Origin: Lasioglossum baleicum
Taxonomy: Eukaryota > Arthropoda > Insecta > Hymenoptera > Halictidae
NCBI RefSeq assembly: GCF_051020765.1
Contig: NW_027469101.1
Location: 434,001 to 498,000 of the forward strand
Length of the DNA stretch: 64,000 bases
Direction of reading: 5' to 3'
Below the pieces are notes generated by a model that worked only from the letters and a program-made list of their open reading frames with translations, searched no databases and had not been told where the DNA came from. Shown piece after piece: positions 23,346-35,248 of the stretch. The stretch's first letter is position 1. Each line of letters opens with the position of its first letter. The position numbers and the translations under genes are program-made.

Positions 23346-26300
23346 TGCAGATCGGAGCGGCATACTGTATGATCTTTTTTTAATATTATTAGCCTTGACA
23401 ATGTACCATTTGCATTGTTTCGCAGATTTCTATTTATCTCTACCTACTGTAACTTACTGATTTGATATTAACGATATTTTTTCAAAATTTTCAATTTTTA
23501 CTTTGAAAAGTTGTATCTCTCTGGTATGGTGCCTTTGGAATTAGTTGAGTGTACGTTTACGACATTATGTCATTATACTTATTTTTATTTATATGTTTGT
23601 CTGCGAATGTACCTGCCCTGCCCTAGCAATCACGTCTGTCGAAGACTTCTAGCTGCGTACAGCAGATCGGAGCGACACTACTGGACGGTCTTCGTTAATT
23701 TCGTTGTCCACGATATTGTACCGTATGCATGATTTCCCAGTCTTCCATTCATTTATACGAACTGCAATTTACTGATATGATATTTACAATTTTTTCAAAA
23801 TTTTCAAATTTGCATTTACAAAATTTGTATTTCAGATTATAAGAGCTATTTGAATTACCTCAGAGTGCGTTTATGTCGTTATTTTGTTAAACTTATTGTT
23901 ATTTTATACGATATTGTGTACACGTGCCTACGCTTCCGGAACGTCACGGCCGGAGTGTTCTTGAAGTTGCGTTCGCTATATCGGAGCAACACTGGTGTAT
24001 GGTATTTGTTAATTTCTTAACGTTGATATTGTACAGTATGCATTATTTCGCAGTTTTCTATATAATTGTTCTTACTGTAATTAACTGTTATGATATTTTG
24101 AATTTCTTCATAATTTCCAGTTTTTAAATGAAAAAAATGTATTTCTTAATAAAAGTGTCTCTAGAGTATGTCAAGCTTCCCTTCATGACAATATGTTGTT
24201 AATCATACTGTACTTTTATGTGATTGCGTGTATACTTACCTGCGCTGTCTGAGCGACGCGGTGGAGGTTGTCTTGTAGTTGCGCACGGTATATCGGATTG
24301 GCGCTACTGGATGGTCTTCGTTAATTTCTTTTACAATGATTTTTTACCGTATGTAATTTTTACGCGTCTTCCATTTATTTCTGCATACTGCAATTAACTG
24401 TTATGGCATTTTCGTTTTTCCTCAAATTTCCCAATTTTTAATTTTAAAAATTGTATTTCGTATCAAAAGTGTCATTAAAATTAGTTGAGTGAACATTCAC
24501 GGCAATGAATTGTAAAAAATATTGTTATTTTATATGATTGCCTGTATGTGTAGGTACGCTCCCGAGTGACACGACTGTCAATATCTTTTAGTTGCGTACG
24601 GCAGATCGGAACGGCATATTGGATGGTCGTTGTTAATTTCCTCAACCACAATGTTGTACCGTACACATGCATTTGCACTTTCCATTTATTTATACATACT
24701 GTAATATGCTGTCATGATATTTCCCATTTTTTACATAATAATCAATTTTTTTAGTAATAGATTGTGTACCATCTTAAAAGAGTCTTTGGAATTGTTTTAG
24801 TGCACGTTCATGACGTTATTTTGTTATACCAGTTATTTTATATGATTGTTGGTATACGTACCTAGGCTGCCGGAGCGACACGAGTGGAATGGTCTTGTAG
24901 TTGCGAACGGTAGTTCGGAGCGACGCTATTGTATAGTCTTCATTAATTTCTTTAACCATTGTATTGTACCTTATGCATTCTTTCGCGGTTTTCTATTTAT
25001 ATCTACATACTGCACTTACTGATATTTTCAATTTTCTTCTAAATTTCCTTTTTGCATTTTAAAAAATTGTATTTCTCAGGGAAAGAGTCTTCGGAATTAG
25101 ATGAGAGTACATTTATTCCATTATTCTGTTAAACATACAGTTATTTTATATGATTGTCTGTATGCGTACATACGATGTTAGAGCGACACGGTCGGCAGGG
25201 TCTTATAATTGCGTACGGAGGAATGGAGCGGCACTGCTGGATGGTCCTCGATGTTCTCTTTATCCTTCATTTTGTAACGTATGCATTCTTTCCCAGTTTC
25301 CTATTGATTTACAAATACTCTCGTTAATGTTATCACATTTTCGATTATTTCGAAATTTTCAATTTTAGTTTTAAAAAATAGTATTTCACAGTAATAGTGC
25401 CTTTAGAGTTTGTTGAGTGTACGTTTATGTCATTATTTAGATAAACTAATTGTTATTTTGTATGATTGTCTCCATACGTACTTACGCTGACGAAGCGACT
25501 CGACTGACGTGGGATTGCGGTTGCGTAGTGCGGATGGAACCAGCACCACTGGACGGACTACGTTAATTTCATTAACTATATTATTGTCCCGTATGCATCC
25601 TTCCTTCGCAGTTTTGGGATGTAATTCTACATACTGCTATTTACTGTTTTGGTACTTTCGACATTCTTCGTTACTTTCAATTTCTATGAAAAGAATTGAT
25701 TTCCTTAGTAAAAGTGCCATTGGAATTAGGTGAGTGTACGTTTATGACATTATTTTGTTAAACTAGTTTTTATATAATATCAATGTCTTTACACGCAACT
25801 ACGCTGTTGGAGCGACACGACAAGCGAGGTGTTGTAGTTACGTTTGGCAAATCGGAGCGGCACTCCTGAATGGTCTTTGATAATTTCATAAGCCTTGATT
25901 TTCTACGGTCTGCATTTTTTGCAGTTTTCCATTTATTTATAAATACTGTAATTGACTGTTGTGATATTTTCGATTCTTCAAAATTCGCAAATTTCAAATT
26001 ACAATAATTTACTTTTTAGGAAAAGTGTCTTTCGAATTAGATGGGTGTACGTTTATGACAATATTTTGTTAAATTCTTGGTTATATTATAGGAGTGTCTC
26101 CATGCGTACCTACGCTTCCGGAGCGACACCGCTAGAGCAATCCTATAGTTCTGTTTAATAGATCAGAGTGACACTGTTGTATGGTCTCTGTTAACTTCTT
26201 GAATCTTGATATTGTTCCGTCTGCAATCGTTCGCTGTTTTCTATTTGCCTTTACATACTGTAACTTACTGTTTTGATATTTTCGATATCTTTCAAGATTT

Positions 26301-29300
26301 TCTGCTTTTAGTTATAGAAATTGTATTCTCAGTAGACGTGCCATTCGAATTGTTATCGATCACGACTATAATATTAGGCTATAGACATATTTTTATTTTA
26401 TACGACTGTCAGTATACGTTCCTACGCATCCGGAACAACACCACTGTCAATGTCTTCTAGTTGCGTATGGCAGATCGGAGCGGCACTACTGGATGGCCTT
26501 CGTTAATTTCATTGAAGATGATATTGTACCGTATGCATGATTTCCCAGTCTTCCATATATTTATACATATTGTAATTTACTGTATGATATTTTCGATTAT
26601 ATTCAAAATTTTTAATTTTTAGTTGGAGAAATTGAATCTTGTGGTAAATACGTCATAGGAATTACTTAATTGTACGCTTATGACATTATTTTCTTATACT
26701 TACGGTTATTTTATACGAGGGCGGGTTTAGGAATCTACGCTTCCAAAACTACACGGCTGGCGTCATCTGCTAGCTGCGTACGGCGAATCGGAGCGACATA
26801 CTGTTGATCTTCGATAGCTTCATTAACCTTGATTTTGTTCCGTATGCATTTTTCTCCAGTTGTTTATCTATTAACACATTCTGTAATTGACCGTCATTGT
26901 ATTTTCAATTTTTTTTCCGAAATTGTCCGTTTTTATCTGAAAAAATTTTATTTCTGAGCAAAGCGCCTTTGCAATTAGTTGCGTGTAGGCTTTGTCAATA
27001 TTGTATAGAATTCATTGTTATTTTATATGATTGATTCCACACGAACTAAGGCTTCCGGAGTGACACGTCCGGAATGGTGTTGAACATGCTTTCGAGTGAT
27101 CCGTCGACATTACTGTATTGTCATCGTCAATCACCATAACCATAATATTGTACGGCATGCATTCATTATCAGTTTTCTATTTATTTACAAATACTGCAAT
27201 TTACTGTTATGATATTTTCGATTTTTATCAAAATTTTCAATTTATAGTATAAAAAATTGTACTCCCTAGTAAAAGTGCCCTTGGAGATAGTTGTTCTCAC
27301 GTTTCGGATAATATTTTGTTAAACTTTTTGTTACCTTATTTGATTATCTGCATACGTACCTACGCTGTCGGGAACAACACGATAGGCGAGGTCTTGTAGT
27401 TGCGCACGAAAGATCGGCGCGACACTATGGCATGGCCTTTGCTTATTTCTTTAACCTTAATATTGCACCATATGCATTCGATCGCAGCTTTCAATTCATT
27501 TATACAGTATGTAATATACTGCTACGACATTGTCGATATTTTTCATCATTTTCAATTTTTGGTTTAAGAAATTTTATTTCTTAGTAAATGTGTCTGTGAA
27601 TGTAGTTGAGTGTACGTTTATAACAATATTTTGATGAATTCTTGGTTATCTTACATGACTGACTGAACACGTACCTACGCTTCTAGAGGGACACGACTGT
27701 CGTGGTCCTGTAGTTGCGTTCGGTAGATTGGGTCGAAGCTAGTGTGTGATCTCCGTTAACATGTTTAACATTGTATTGCACCGTAAGAATTATTTCGCAG
27801 TCTTCTATTTATTTCCAGATACTGTAGTTTACTGTAAGGATATATCAATTATTTTCAAGATTCCAATTTCATAATTGCAAGCATTGTATTTTTTAGGCCA
27901 GGTACCATTTCAACTACTTAAGTGATCGTTTATGATAATATGTTGTTGAATTCGTTATTGTATTATTATATTGTCTCTATATATACCTACGCTGCCCGAG
28001 CGAGACGACTGGCGATGTCCTGTAATTGTGTTCGGTAGATCGGAACGACAATACTGTATGATCATCGATAACTCCTCAGAGCATGATATTCTACAGCATG
28101 CATTCTATCGCAGTGTTCCACTTATTTATATATTCTGTAGTTTACTGTTACGATAATTGTCTTTTTTCCTAAATTTTCAATTTTTATTCCAAAAAATTGT
28201 ATTTCTTAGGAGAAGTGTCTCTAGAATTAGGTGAGTGCACATTTATTGCGATATATTGCTCTACTTATCTTTGATATACGTGATTGTCCGTATACGTAAC
28301 TATGCGTCCAGAATGACACGACTGGAGTGGTCTCATATTTGCGTTCGCTAGATCGGAGCGAAACTGCTGTATGGTCTTTGTTAATTTCTTTGACTATGAT
28401 ATAGTGCGGAATGCATTTTTTCCCAGTCTTCCATTTCGTTATGCATACTGTTATTTAGTGTTATGATATTTTCGGTCTTCTCAAAATTCAAAATTCTTGG
28501 TTTGAGAAACTGTTTATCACAGTAATAGTGTCTATGGAAATAGTTTAATGTACGAATGTGGCATTGTTTTGCCAATCTTATTGTTACTTTTTACGATTGT
28601 TTGCATGCGCACCTACAATTCCGGAGCGACACAGCTGGAGTGCTCTTGAATTTGCGTCCGCCAGATCGGAACGACACTACTGTATGACCTTCGTTAACTT
28701 CTCTAACCTTGATATTGTATCGCATGCGTTCTCTCCCAGTCCTTCTCATATTTATACATCGTACAGTTTCCTGTTACTGTATTTCAGATTTTTTTCAAAA
28801 TTTTCAATTTTTGATTTAAAAATTGTGTTTCCCAGTAAAGTATTTGGAAATAGCTGAGTGTACGTTTATGTCTTTATCTTCATGTACTGATTGCTATTTT
28901 ATGTGATTGGCAGTGTATGCACCAACGCTGGTTGAGCGACTCAGTTGGCAAGGACTTGCAGTTGCGTACGGCAGAACGGAGCGGCATACCGGATGGTCTT
29001 CGTTAATTTCTTTAACCATGATTTTGTGCCATATGCATTTTTCCCTGTGTTCCATTTATTTATACATACTGCAATATGCTCTTATGATATTTTCCATTTT
29101 CTTCGACATTTTCAATTGTTGTCCTTAAAAAATTGTATTTCCTAGTAAAAGTGCCTTGGAATTATTTGAGTCTACATTCATGACATTATTATGTTGATCA
29201 AATTGCTATTTCATATGACAGTCCGTTTACGTACCAACGCTGTTTGAGCGCCGCGACTGGAGTGGCATCGTAGTGCCGTACGGCACATCGGAACGACACT

Positions 29301-31106
29301 ACTGGATGACCTTCGTTAATTCGTTTAACCATGATATTGTACCGTATGCATGTCTTCCCAGTCTTCAATTTATTTATGTATACTGTAATTAACTGATATT
29401 ATGTTTTAGATTTTTTCAAGATATCCAATTTTGGTTTCAAAAAATCGTAGTCCTTAGTAAAAGCGGTGTTGGAATTAGTTGGGTTCACGTTTAAAACAAT
29501 ATTTTGTTCACCTTATAATTTTACAGGATTGTCTCTATACATACCTTCGCTGCCTGAGCGACACGAATGGAGTTGTCCTGTTGATGCGTATGGTAGATCG
29601 GTGAGTCACTACTGGATGGTCTTCGCTAATTTCTTTAACCTTGATTTTGTACCGTATATATTTTGTCCCAGTCTTCCATTTAGTTATGCATACTGTAATT
29701 TACTGTTATGTTTGAGATTTTTATAAAAATTTTCCAATTGCTAGCATTCAGTACTTGCATCTTTTTGCAAAAATCCCTCTGGAATTAGTTGAGTGTGTAT
29801 TTATGGCACGATTTCGTTAAGCTTACTGTTATTTTATATGTTTGTCTGCGTATGTACATACGCAACAGGACCGACACATCTGGAGTCATCTTGCAGTTGC
29901 GAACGGCAGTCAGGCGATCGGAGCCTCACTAGTGGATGGTCTTCGTTAACTTCTTTAAACTTGACTTTGTGCCGTTTGCAGTCTTTCGGAGTTTTCTATT
30001 TGTCTGCATACTGTAACTTACTGTTTTGATATTTGCGATTTTTTCAATATTTTCCATTTTTATTACAAAAAATTGTATTCCTGAGTGAAATTGTGTTTGG
30101 TGTTAGTTCAGTGTACGTTTATAGCATAATTTTGTCATACATGTTGTTACTTTATACGATTGTTTGTATACGTACCTACCCATCCTGTGCGACACGGTAG
30201 AAGTGGTCTATTGGTTGCGTACGGTAGATGGGAGCGATACTAATGTATTGTCTTCGCTTCTATAACCTTGATATCGTACCGTATGCATTCTTTTCCAGTC
30301 TTCCATTTATTTATGCATACTGTAATTTACTGTTATGATATTGTATATTTTAATCGATGTTTTAGGTTTTTAGTTTAAAAATTGTTTTTCTCAGTATATG
30401 TGTCTCTGGAATCAATTGAGTGTACGTTTATGACACTATTTAGTTATACTTATTGTTATATTATACGATTGACTCTATACGTACTTACGATGGCGGAGTG
30501 ACCGGCAAGGTCATGTAGTTGCGTACGCCAGAAGGAGCGGCACTAATAGATGATCGTCGACAATTTCTTCAACCACAACGTTGTACCGTATGTCCTCTGT
30601 CGCAGTATTATATTTATTTATAAATACCGTAGTTTACTGCTACGATATTTTCGATTTCCTCCGATGTTTCAAATTTTTATTTTAAATATTTGTGTTTATT
30701 AGTAAATGTTTCTTTGGAATTCGTTATGTGTACGGTTAAGACATAATTTTGGTAAACCTAGTGTTATTTCATATTATTTTCTGTATACAAACCTACGCTT
30801 CCGGGGAGTCACCAATGGAGTGGTCATGTTGTTGTGTTCGGCAGGTTGAACGTCTGTATTGACGTCGTTAGTTTCCTTAACCCTGATTATGTACCGTATG
30901 CAGTTTTCCCAGTCTTCCATCTATTTATGCATAGTGTAATTTACTGTTATGATATATCCTATTTTTTTTAACTTTACAATTTTTAAATTAAGAAAATGTA
31001 TATCCTATAAAAAGTGCCCTTACAATTAGTTCAGTGTATGTTTAAAACAATATGTTGCTACATTCATTCATATTTTATATGACATTCTCTATACGTACCA
31101 ACGCTG

Positions 31107-31163
31107 CCGGAGCGACAGGACTGGAGTTGTCTTGTAGTTGTGTTCGTGAGATCGGAGCGACAC
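31107..31163 (+). repeat. Internal ~45 bp subrepeat within satellite A (example)
   Basis: In this monomer ccggagcgaca (31,107-31,117) and tcggagcgacac (31,152-31,163) are 45 bp apart, and in near-consensus monomers each is followed by a similar ctgga and tggtctt. The GC-rich part of A thus looks like an old tandem duplication of a ~45 bp element. The pattern is present in most monomers. Where recombination between the two has occurred, monomers are shorter by this amount. Confidence 0.7.
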
Positions 31164-32094
31164 CGCACTATGGTTTCCGATAATTTCATTGTCATTAATA
31201 TTAATCCGAATGCATTTTTCCCAGCTTTCCATTTAAATATGCATACTGTAATTTACTGCTTTGATATTATCGATTCTTTTAAATATTTTCAGTTTTTAGT
31301 TTAAAATGGTGAATTTCCTAATGAACCTGTCTTTGGAATTGTCTGCGTGTGCGTTTATGACATTATTTTGTTAAGATTATTGTGATATTATATGGTTGCC
31401 TGTATTGGTACCTACGTTTCCGCAGCGGCATGTCTGGAGTTGCCTTGCAGTTGCGTACGGAAGATCGGAGCCTCATATTGGATAGTATTCTTCAATTTCT
31501 ATAACCATAATATTTTATCGAACACATCCTTTCGCAGATTCCTATTTATTTCTACATATTGCAATGTAATGTTATGATATTTTCGGTTTTATCAAAATTT
31601 CCGGTATTAAACTGCAAGAAATGTATTTCCTAGTAAAAGTGTCTCTGGAACTTGCTAAGCATACGATTATCACAAAATTTTGTTGAACATATTGTACTTT
31701 TATGTTATTGTGTGTATATGTACCTGCGTTTCCGCAGCGAAGCATCAGGTGAGGTGTTGCAATTGCGTTTGGTAGAATGGAGCCACACTAACGTGTGATC
31801 TTCGTCAGCTTCGTTAACCTTGAATCTGTACAGTATGCATTTCCCCCCCTGGTTGTTATTTATTGATGCATACTGTAATTTACATGTACGATATTTCCAA
31901 TTTATTCGAAAATCTTCAATTTTTTGTTTTAAAATCTGTATTTCGAAGTACTATTGCCTTTGGAATTAGTTGAGCATATGTTTATGACATTATATTTTTA
32001 AATTTATTGTTATTGTATATGATTGTCTGCATACGTATCTACGCTTCCGGAGCAATGCGGCTGGCGTGAACTTGCAGTTACGTACGGTAGATCG

Positions 32095-32189
32095 TATCGA
32101 CGAGATTCTGCACGTCAGCGCATGCCAATCGGCGCTCCGAACCTATACAAGCGGATTGACGGTTTGCGTACGTATTGTGGGATAGACTG
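32095..32189. other. ~95 bp non-satellite insert in a satellite A monomer
   Basis: The monomer reads normally up to cgtacggtagatcg (about 32,094) and resumes at ctggtggtcttcgtc (about 32,190). Between them, where other monomers have about 12 bp (gagcgacactac), lie about 95 bp with no counterpart in neighbouring A or B monomers. The insert is noticeably GC-richer, with words such as cacgtcagcgcatgcc and gcggattgacggtttgcg. It has no terminal inverted repeat or obvious target-site duplication that I can see. Origin unknown: filler DNA at a repaired break, a captured genomic fragment or a transposon remnant are all possible. Confidence 0.7.
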
Positions 32190-33174
32190 GCTGGTGGTCT
32201 TCGTCAATTTCATTAACTTTGATTCTGACCAGCATGTATTTCACCCCATGTTTTCCATTTACTTATACATACTCTAATATAGTGTTATATTTTCGATTTT
32301 CATTCCAAATATTCATTTTTCAATTTATAAACCTGTATTCCATTGTAACAGTTTCCTTAGAATTGGTTGAGATTCAGTTAATGACAATTCTTCGTTAGCT
32401 GTATGATTGCCTGTATACGTACCTACGCATCCGGAGCGACACAAGAGGGGTGGTGTTGTAGTTGCGTACGGTAGTTCGGAGAGACACTACTGCATTGTCT
32501 TCGTTAATATCTTTTACTCAGATCATGTACCGTATACATTTTCCCCGTCTTGCAATTGCTTATGCATGCTGTAATTCACTGTTATGGCATTATTCAATTT
32601 TTTTTCAAAATTTTCAATTTTTATCACAAAAAATTATATACCGCAGTAAAAGTGCCTTTGGAATTAGTTGTGATAACGATTATGACATTATTTTGTTAAA
32701 CTTACTGTTGTCTTATAGGATTGTCTGTAAACGGACCAAAGCATCACGAGCGACAGGCCTGGAGTGTTCTTGTAGTTGCGTACGTCACCCTGGACCCGCA
32801 CTACTGGATTGTCTTCAGTAATGTCTTCAGCCTTGGTTTCGTACCGTATGCATTTTCTTCTAGTTTTACATTTATATATACATACTGTTATTCTATCTTA
32901 TTATATTTTCGATTTTCATCGAAATTTTCAATTTCCAGTTTAAATGATTTTATTTCATTGTAAAAGTGTCCTTGGAATTACTTGAGCGTATGTTTATGAC
33001 ATTATTTTGTTAAATTTATACTTCTTTTCATTTCTATATTTTGCAATCTTGCCTGCAAGAGAACCGACGCTGTAGGACACGCAGTACTTGCGAGGGCTTG
33101 GACTTGAGTACGACAGAACGGAGTGGCGCTATTGAATCGTCTTTGTTCATTTCCTTAACCACAATATTTTCCGT

Positions 33175-33359
33175 ATGCATTCTATCGCTGTTTTCTATTT
33201 ATTTACAAATCAGTAATTTAGTGTTTCTACGATTGTCTCTATACTTACGTACGCTGTCAGAACTGGAGCGCTGGCGATGTCTGGAATCTGCGTACGGCAG
33301 TTCGGACTTGCACTACTGGATGATCTTCGTTAATTTCATTAACCTTGATATCATACCGT
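33175..33359 (+). repeat. Shortened satellite A monomer
   Basis: The anchors here are 185 bp apart rather than about 313, so roughly 127 bp are missing. The fusion is near 33,223, where cagtaatttagtgttt runs directly into ctacgattgtctctatac. The AT-rich centre of the monomer is lost. A corresponding monomer at the left edge of the window would lie outside it, so I cannot tell whether the deletion is shared. Confidence 0.8.
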
Positions 33360-35156
33360 ATGCAATTTTTCCCAGTTTTCCATTTACTTATACATACTGT
33401 AATTTACTGCTATGATGTTTTTAATTTCTTCCATATTTCGTAATTCTTAGTTAAATGAATTGTATTTCTTAACGAAAGTGCCTATTAACTCCGTTGAGTC
33501 AACGTTTATGACAATAGTTTATTATACTTATAGTTGTTTTATATGATTGTTTCTGTAGGCACCAAGGCTTCCAGTGCGACACGACTGGATTGGCCTCGTA
33601 GTTGGGTTCGGTAGATCGGAACGACGCTACTGTATGGTATTTCCTTATCCGTGATTTTGTCCAGTATGCGTTTTCCCCATGTTTACTATTTATATATACA
33701 TAGCATAATTAACTGTTATATTTTCAATTTTATGCAAAATATTCTATATTCAGTTCATAAAATTGTAGTCCTTAGTAAAAGTGCCTTTGCAATTTGTTCA
33801 GGGTACGTATGTGATATTATTTTGTTGAATTTGATTGTTGTATTATATGTTTGTCTCTATACGTACCTATGCTGTCATGAGCGACACGACTATAGTGGAC
33901 TCCATGTTTCTTTCAGGAGATCGGAGCGGCACTGCTGTATGATCCACGGTAATTTCATTAACCTTCAGTTTGTACCGTAAGCACGTTTTCCCCTGTTTTC
34001 AATTTGGTTATGCTACTTGTCATTTACTGTTATATTATTTGCGAATGCTTTCGAAATTTTCAATCTCCATTTCAAGGAATTGAACTTCTAAGTGTAAGGG
34101 CTTTTGGTTTCAGTTGAGTGTACCTTAATCACATTATTCTGTTAAACTTGCTGCTATTTTATATGATTGTCTCTATACGTACCTACGCTTCCAGAGCGGC
34201 ACGCCTGGCGCGGGCAAGTGGTTGCGTACGGTAGATAGGCGCGAGACTGCTATTTGTTATTGGTTAATTTCCTTATCCGTGATATTGTACCGTATGCACT
34301 CTTTCGCTGTTCCCTATTTATTTGGACATACCGTAAATTACTGTTACAATATTTCCGACTCCTTGCAATATTTCAAATTCTTTATATCAAAAATTGTATT
34401 TTATAGAAAAAGTGTCCTTGGAAATAGTTGAGTGCACGTTTAAGAAAATATTTCGATATATTTGTTGTTATTTTATATGATTGTCTGTATACGTCGCTAC
34501 GCTGCTAGATCAACACGACTAGAATGGTCTTATAGTTGCGTACGGCAGATTGGGGCGGTACTACTGGACGGTCTTCTTCAATTACTATAACTTTGACTTT
34601 ATACCGTACGCACTCTTTCGCAGATTTGGTTGCGTCTACATACTGTAATTTACTGTAATTATATTTCTGATTTCATCAAAATTTCCAGTCTTTAACTTCC
34701 AAAATTGAACGCATTAGTAGTAGTGTCTGCTGAATTGCTTGATTTTGCGTTTAAGAGAATATTTTACTGATTTTGTTGTCGTATTATATGATTGCCAGTG
34801 TTCGTATGTACGCTTGCGGAGCGACGCGGCTGTAGTGGTTTTGAATTTGAATTCGGTAGATCGGAGCGACACTGCTGTAAGATCATCGCTAAAATTTTTA
34901 ACCATGATGTGGTACCGTATGTATTTTATCCACCGTCTTCTATTTCGTTACGCAAACTGTAGTTTACTGCTATTACATATTCGATTTTTTTCAAAACTTC
35001 CTATTTTTTATTTCAGAAATTGTACATTTCAGAGAAATTGCCTTTGAAATTGGACAAGTTTAACTGCATGGACATATTTTCTTAAATTTCTTGTGATATT
35101 ACATGATTGTCTGTGTGCTTACTTACGCAGCTGGAGCGACGCGACTTGCGATGTGT

Positions 35157-35248
35157 TGTAGTTGCGTACAGTATATCGGAGCAATACGTCAAAGGAATTA
35201 TCAAAGACCATACAGCTCTATCGCTCCGATATTCCGATCGCAACTGCA
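35157..35248. other. A+/A- inversion junction, second unit
   Basis: Copy of the junction at 1,833-1,924, offset by 33,324 bp, with the same inverted-repeat arms (35,157-35,183 and 35,222-35,248) and the same damaged first reverse monomer. Its conservation shows that the strand switch is a stable part of the compound unit. Confidence 0.85.

Larger units (their letters stand above)
23329..35187 (+). repeat. Satellite A array, forward orientation (large block)
   Basis: About 38 head-to-tail A monomers, recognisable by one taccgtatgcat anchor, one gtgtacgtttatgac word and one cagatcggagcg word per copy. From 23,329 to about 33,324 it corresponds to 56,680-64,000 at moderate identity with whole-monomer gains and losses. 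From 33,325 to 35,187 it is nearly identical to 1-1,863. It includes a monomer with a foreign insert (near 32,095), a shortened monomer (near 33,205) and small insertions such as the extra bases near 29,905. No gene is supported in these 11.9 kb. Confidence 0.95.

Noticed and set aside
33325..33326. Position 33,325 as a biological breakpoint
   Set aside because: It is only the position equivalent to the first base of the window. The sequence runs on smoothly through it.
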